This document shows, piece by piece, positions 49,482 through 52,880 of a stretch of DNA of 52,880 bases (position 1 is the first letter of the stretch; the number at the start of each line of letters is the position of its first letter). A program made the position numbers and the translations under genes. The notes under the pieces are model-generated. The model saw only the letters and a list, made by a program, of their open reading frames with translations, made no database searches and was not told the origin of the DNA. The DNA is from an uncultured Muribaculaceae bacterium. Its GTDB lineage: Bacteria > Bacteroidota > Bacteroidia > Bacteroidales > Muribaculaceae. The stretch covers positions 1-52,880 of the forward strand of contig CAJUKE010000022.1 in NCBI GenBank assembly GCA_910587075.1, given 5' to 3'.

Positions 49482-50975
49482 TTACTTAACTTCGATCACT
49501 TTGTACTTCGGCACGAGGAGCTTCATGATGCACCAACCGACGAGGTAGGCCACGCCGCAGATGCAGAACACGATGAAGTAGCCCGCGGGCTTGCCGGTGT
49601 AGCTCATGAACGCCATGTTGGTCTGGGCGGCGTAGTCAAAGAGCACGCCCGAGCCAAGGTTGATCAGGAACGAGCCGATACCGCCCGCCATACCGCCGAT
49701 ACCGATGATGGTCGCGATGGTCGATTTGGGGAACATATCGCCTACAACGGAGTAGATGTTGGCGCTCCACGACTGGTGGGCGGCTCCGGCGATACCGATG
49801 ATGATGATCGGGAGCCAGGGAGAGAGCGAGCTCATAGGCTGGGCCAGGAGGGCAAGCAGGGGGAACACGGCGAAGATAAGCATAGCCTTCATACGGGCGG
49901 CATAGGGATCGACCTTCACGCCGCGGCGGGCCGCGTTGTCAATGAATATGGAGGGGAGCTTGCCGCCGTAAATCGAGAGCATCGTGATCAGGTAGAGCAC
50001 GAAAATCATCAGCATGCCCTCGCCCGACGAGGTGGAGAGCTTGAACACATCGGTAATATAGGCCGGGGTCCAGAAGAGGAAGAACCACCACACGCCGTCG
50101 GTCAGGAACTTGCCGAAGAACACCGCCCAGGTCTGGGGGTACTTGAAGCACTTGAGGAAGGGGATGGTAGCGGTCTCGCTGTCCTCCACCTTGGCCTTTT
50201 CGCGGGGTGTTTCACCCTTGGCGTGGTCGTCCTGCTCGATGTAGGCGAGCTCGGCGGCGTTCACGCGGGGATTGGCGGCGGGTTTCTTATAGAGGAAGAT
50301 CCAGAAGCCCATCCACACGAAGCCCAGCGCGCCGATGATCACGAACGCCATTTCCCAGCCGTTACCCCAGCCGATGCTCTGGAAGAACTTGGCGAGCGGG
50401 CCGATGGTGAACGGGGCGATCAGGGCGCCGATAGCCGAGCCGGCGTTGAAGATCGAGGTGGCGTAGGCGCGGTCGCGCTTGGGGAAGTATTCGGCGGTTA
50501 CCTTGATGGCGGCGGGGAAGTTGCCGGCCTCGCCGAGGGCGAGCACGGTGCGGGCCGCGATGAAGAAGTAAACCGAAACGGTCGCGATGGTCACGGCCAC
50601 GGTGCCAGTGGCGTTAACAAGCTCGGCCGCGTCGTGGAGGCCGAGGGTCCACTCGGTGGCCATGCCGCAGAGGGCGTGCACGCAGGCGCCGGCCGACCAC
50701 ACACCGATAGCCCAGAGGTAACCCTTCTTGGTGCCCATCCAGTCGATGAAGCGGCCGGCGAAGAGGTTGGCTACGGCGTAGATGATTGAGAACACAGCCG
50801 TTATCAGGCCATAGTTGGCGTCGGTCCAGTGGAACTCGGGCGAGATGAACTCCTTCCAGGTGAGCGAAAGCACCTGGCGGTCCATGTAGTTGACGGTCGT
50901 CGCGAGGAACAGGAGCAGGCAGATGGTCCAGCGGAAGCTGGTCATCTTCGTTCCCGCAACAGAAGAATTTGCCAT
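49482..50975 (-). CDS. exuT: MFS hexuronate transporter (ExuT-like)
   Basis: This 497-aa inner-membrane symporter of the anion:cation symporter family probably imports galacturonate and glucuronate. It has 12 predicted helices, with TVNYMDRQVLSLTWKEF in TM1, GEAGNFPAAIKVTAEYFPKRDRA near TM4-5 and a central cytoplasmic loop rich in Lys and Glu. It lies between uxaC and uxaB in the same orientation (gaps of 29 and 50 nt). It is unrelated to the IIC permease beside kduI, which suggests separate importers for saturated and unsaturated uronates. Confidence 0.9.
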   Translation of the reverse strand: MANSSVAGTKMTSFRWTICLLLFLATTVNYMDRQVLSLTWKEFISPEFHWTDANYGLITAVFSIIYAVANLFAGRFIDWMGTKKGYLWAIGVWSAGACVHALCGMATEWTLGLHDAAELVNATGTVAVTIATVSVYFFIAARTVLALGEAGNFPAAIKVTAEYFPKRDRAYATSIFNAGSAIGALIAPFTIGPLAKFFQSIGWGNGWEMAFVIIGALGFVWMGFWIFLYKKPAANPRVNAAELAYIEQDDHAKGETPREKAKVEDSETATIPFLKCFKYPQTWAVFFGKFLTDGVWWFFLFWTPAYITDVFKLSTSSGEGMLMIFVLYLITMLSIYGGKLPSIFIDNAARRGVKVDPYAARMKAMLIFAVFPLLALLAQPMSSLSPWLPIIIIGIAGAAHQSWSANIYSVVGDMFPKSTIATIIGIGGMAGGIGSFLINLGSGVLFDYAAQTNMAFMSYTGKPAGYFIVFCICGVAYLVGWCIMKLLVPKYKVIEVK

Positions 50976-51004
50976 ATTTATCTGATGGTATTGATGTTAA
51001 GGAT

Positions 51005-52417
51005 TCAAAACTTGAAGTATTCCTTGGCGTTGCCGTAGCATACCTTCGACACGATTTCCTTGCCGATGAAGTCAATCTCGGAAGCGGGGAGCAGACCCTG
51101 CTCGATATCGTTGCCCAGGAGGTTGCAGAGGGTGCGGCGGAAGTATTCGTGGCGCGGGTAGCTGAGGAACGAGCGCGAGTCGGTGAGCATCCCGACGAAG
51201 CGGCTCAGCAGGCCGAGGTTCGAGAGGGCGGTCATCTGCTTCTCCATACCGTCCTTCTGGTCGAGGAACCACCAGCCGGAACCGAACTGGATCTTGCCTG
51301 CGCCGTAGCGGCCATCCTGGAAGTTGCCGAGCATGGTGGCAACCAGCTCGTTGTCGCGGGGGTTGAGGTTGTAGATGATGGTCTTGCCGAGCTTGTCGCG
51401 CGAAGCGAGCATATCGAGGAACTTCGACATCTTCTTAGCCACGGTGAAGTCGCCGATGGAGTCGAAGCCGGTGTCGGGGCCAAGCTGCTTCATCATGCGG
51501 GAGTTGTTGTTGCGGATGGCGCCGTAGTGGAACTGCTGGGTCCAGCCCGAGTCGTGGTCCATGATGGCGAACTCAACCATCATTGCGGTCTTGAACTTGT
51601 CGATTTCCTCCTTGGTGAGCTCCTGGCCGCCGTAAACCTTGTCGAAGATAGCCTCTACTTCGGCGGGGGTGTAATCCTCGGCGTAGAACTCCTCGATGCC
51701 GTGGTCGCTCAGGCGGCAACCTACTTCGGCGAAGAAGTCGTGACGCTTCTGAAGGGCGGCGATGAGGTCGGGGAACTTGCTGATTGCCACGCCGGAAACT
51801 TCGGCCAGACGGTCAACGTAAGCCTTGAAGTCGGCGGGAACCTCTACGGCCATGGCCTTGTCGGGGCGCCAGGTGGGGAGCATGCGCACCTGGAAACCGT
51901 CCTCCTTCACCTTGAGGTGGTGCTCCAGGGAGTCTACGGGGTCGTCGGTTGTGCACACAACTTCGACGTTATAGTGCTTCATCAGGCCGCGGGCGGTGCG
52001 CTCGGGGGTCTGGAGCATGGCGGTGCAGTGGTCGTAGATTTCGCGGGCAGTCGAGGGATTGAGGAGCTTGTCGACCCCGAAAGCGGTCTTGAGTTCGAGG
52101 TGTGTCCAGTGGTACAGCGGGTTGCGCATGGTGTAGGGCACTGTTTCGGCCCATTTTTCGAACTTTTCCCAGTCGGTGGTGTCCTTGCCGGTGCAGAAAC
52201 GCTCGTCGACACCGTTGGTGCGCATGGCGCGCCACTTGTAGTGGTCACCTTCGAGCCAGATTTTCGACAGATTCTCGAACTTGTGGTCCGAAGCTACATA
52301 TTCGGGGATGAGGTGGCAGTGATAGTCGATGATGGGGAGCCCTTCGGCGTAATCGTGGTAGAGACGCTCTGCCGCGGGAGTCTGCAGCAGGAAGTTGGCG
52401 TCGTTAAACTGCTTCAT
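51005..52417 (-). CDS. uxaC: Glucuronate/galacturonate isomerase
   Basis: This 470-aa amidohydrolase-fold isomerase converts galacturonate to tagaturonate (and glucuronate to fructuronate) in the cytosol. PIIDYHCHLIPEYVA holds the metal-binding HxH, and the length matches E. coli UxaC (470 aa). It is the first gene of uxaC-exuT-uxaB-uxaA. There is no signal peptide. Confidence 0.95.
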   Translation of the reverse strand: MKQFNDANFLLQTPAAERLYHDYAEGLPIIDYHCHLIPEYVASDHKFENLSKIWLEGDHYKWRAMRTNGVDERFCTGKDTTDWEKFEKWAETVPYTMRNPLYHWTHLELKTAFGVDKLLNPSTAREIYDHCTAMLQTPERTARGLMKHYNVEVVCTTDDPVDSLEHHLKVKEDGFQVRMLPTWRPDKAMAVEVPADFKAYVDRLAEVSGVAISKFPDLIAALQKRHDFFAEVGCRLSDHGIEEFYAEDYTPAEVEAIFDKVYGGQELTKEEIDKFKTAMMVEFAIMDHDSGWTQQFHYGAIRNNNSRMMKQLGPDTGFDSIGDFTVAKKMSKFLDMLASRDKLGKTIIYNLNPRDNELVATMLGNFQDGRYGAGKIQFGSGWWFLDQKDGMEKQMTALSNLGLLSRFVGMLTDSRSFLSYPRHEYFRRTLCNLLGNDIEQGLLPASEIDFIGKEIVSKVCYGNAKEYFKF

Positions 52418-52454
52418 GGTTTGTGTTGTGTTAGGTTTAAGTTGAATTTTAGTG

Positions 52455-52462
52455 TAAAATTA
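52455..52462 (-). promoter_or_regulatory. Possible -7 box of the uxa operon
   Basis: TAATTTTA on the minus strand, about 38 nt before the uxaC ATG. The same GTAATTTTAC context lies upstream of the secreted-protein gene at 19437-19444. Not a perfect TAnnTTTG, and no -33 box at the right distance. Confidence 0.3.
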
Positions 52463-52580
52463 CAGAAAACCAATCACACGCGCACACAAAAAAAACGCAA
52501 AAAACACTACTATATAATAACCCGTGAGAATTTCCCCCTCTTTGCGCCAAAAAACGCCACCTCCGGAGCGCTCCGACCAT

Positions 52581-52601
52581 CGCGGAGCGTAACGCTCCGC
52601 G
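52581..52601. repeat. Perfect 21-nt palindrome, second repeat family, copy 2
   Basis: CGCGGAGCGT-A-ACGCTCCGCG, with the ATGGATTAT-type flank on the opposite side from the copy at 15076-15096, so it is in inverted orientation. Confidence 0.7.
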
Positions 52602-52712
52602 ACACACACGATAATCCATAATGCCGTCGTTCAAACCTATGCCCCGTCGTTCGATATACTGCGGCTTTTCTTGTGCAAGATCTCCGACCTTGCACCCCAC
52701 CTCACTCGCTAA

Positions 52713-52880
52713 CCCCATCAACCGCCGCTAACCGCAGCTAATGATGGGGCTTCCAATGTTCAAGGTCTCCGACCTTGGGCATGGCCTCGTCATTGCGTTC
52801 TATCGGGCGAGGAGGGCGGGGAGGGTGACGTAGTAGGGACGCTTTTCAAAGCGTCCGCGCCCGGATGGCGCCCCCCGTAT
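52713..52880. repeat. Composite repeat cluster, truncated by the window edge
   Basis: An inverted copy of the CCCCATCA/TGATGGGG module (hairpin 52713-52749, then AAGGTCTCCGACCTT) leads into the arm GGGCATGGCCTCGT... (52776-52832) and the left terminal repeat GTAGGGACG... (52833-52856) of another MITE-like element cut by the right edge. The arm matches, in reverse complement, the gluQ 3' end region at 14750-14806. Confidence 0.75.

Overview
The window reads as a chromosomal stretch from a GC-rich member of the Bacteroidales. The support is Bacteroidetes-type promoters (TTTG, about 19 nt, then TAnnTTTG or its GC-rich form TAnnTTCG), signal peptides ending AxA|Q, lipoproteins with an acidic run after the lipobox Cys, and xylose isomerase and uronate enzymes of Bacteroidetes type. 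A gut Muribaculaceae-like genome is my best guess, but this is inference. There are 30 protein-coding genes that I can support. I see no rRNA, tRNA, CRISPR array or transposase.

Most of the window is a pectin and galacturonate utilisation region. The left arm (0.3-9.8 kb, + strand) has a MATE exporter overlapping a rhamnogalacturonan acetylesterase (CE12). It continues with kduD, an orphan galactitol-PTS-like IIC permease, kduI, a GltD-like flavoprotein, kdgK and eda. Together these take 4-deoxy-5-keto-uronate to pyruvate and glyceraldehyde 3-phosphate. A short, more AT-rich block (9.9-13.6 kb) carries surface polysaccharide genes: a GT2 glycosyltransferase, a Wzx-type flippase and an acyltransferase. 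gluQ follows, and then a palindromic repeat cluster.

The central part (15-34 kb, - strand) holds a GH3 glycosidase with a PA14 insert, a secreted protein of unknown function, a PL1 pectate lyase and two very large paralogous pectin methylesterases (CE8). A xylose set follows (MFS symporter, xylA, xylB). Divergently transcribed from xylB is a GH28-GH105 fusion (34.5-37.1 kb, + strand), which can cut galacturonan and release the terminal unsaturated uronate. Two small acidic lipoproteins lie between two near-identical 412-nt repeat blocks (37.5-40.2 kb).

The right arm (40.3-52.4 kb, - strand) has a CE8-PL1 fusion, a CE8 and a DUF4861 lipoprotein. Next to them is the uxaC-exuT-uxaB-uxaA operon, which imports saturated galacturonate and converts it to 2-keto-3-deoxygluconate (KDG). 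The Kdu and Uxa branches meet at KDG, and kdgK and eda serve both.

Two things stand out. First, KduI, normally cytosolic, has a clear signal peptide and sits beside an EIIC permease with no PTS partners. This suggests that the isomerisation happens in the periplasm and that its product is what crosses the inner membrane. Second, there is a modular family of palindromic, MITE-like intergenic repeats. One copy overlaps the 3' end of gluQ, and two others bracket the lipoprotein pair. No SusC/SusD pair and no transcriptional regulator is present in the window, so glycan uptake and control must be encoded elsewhere.
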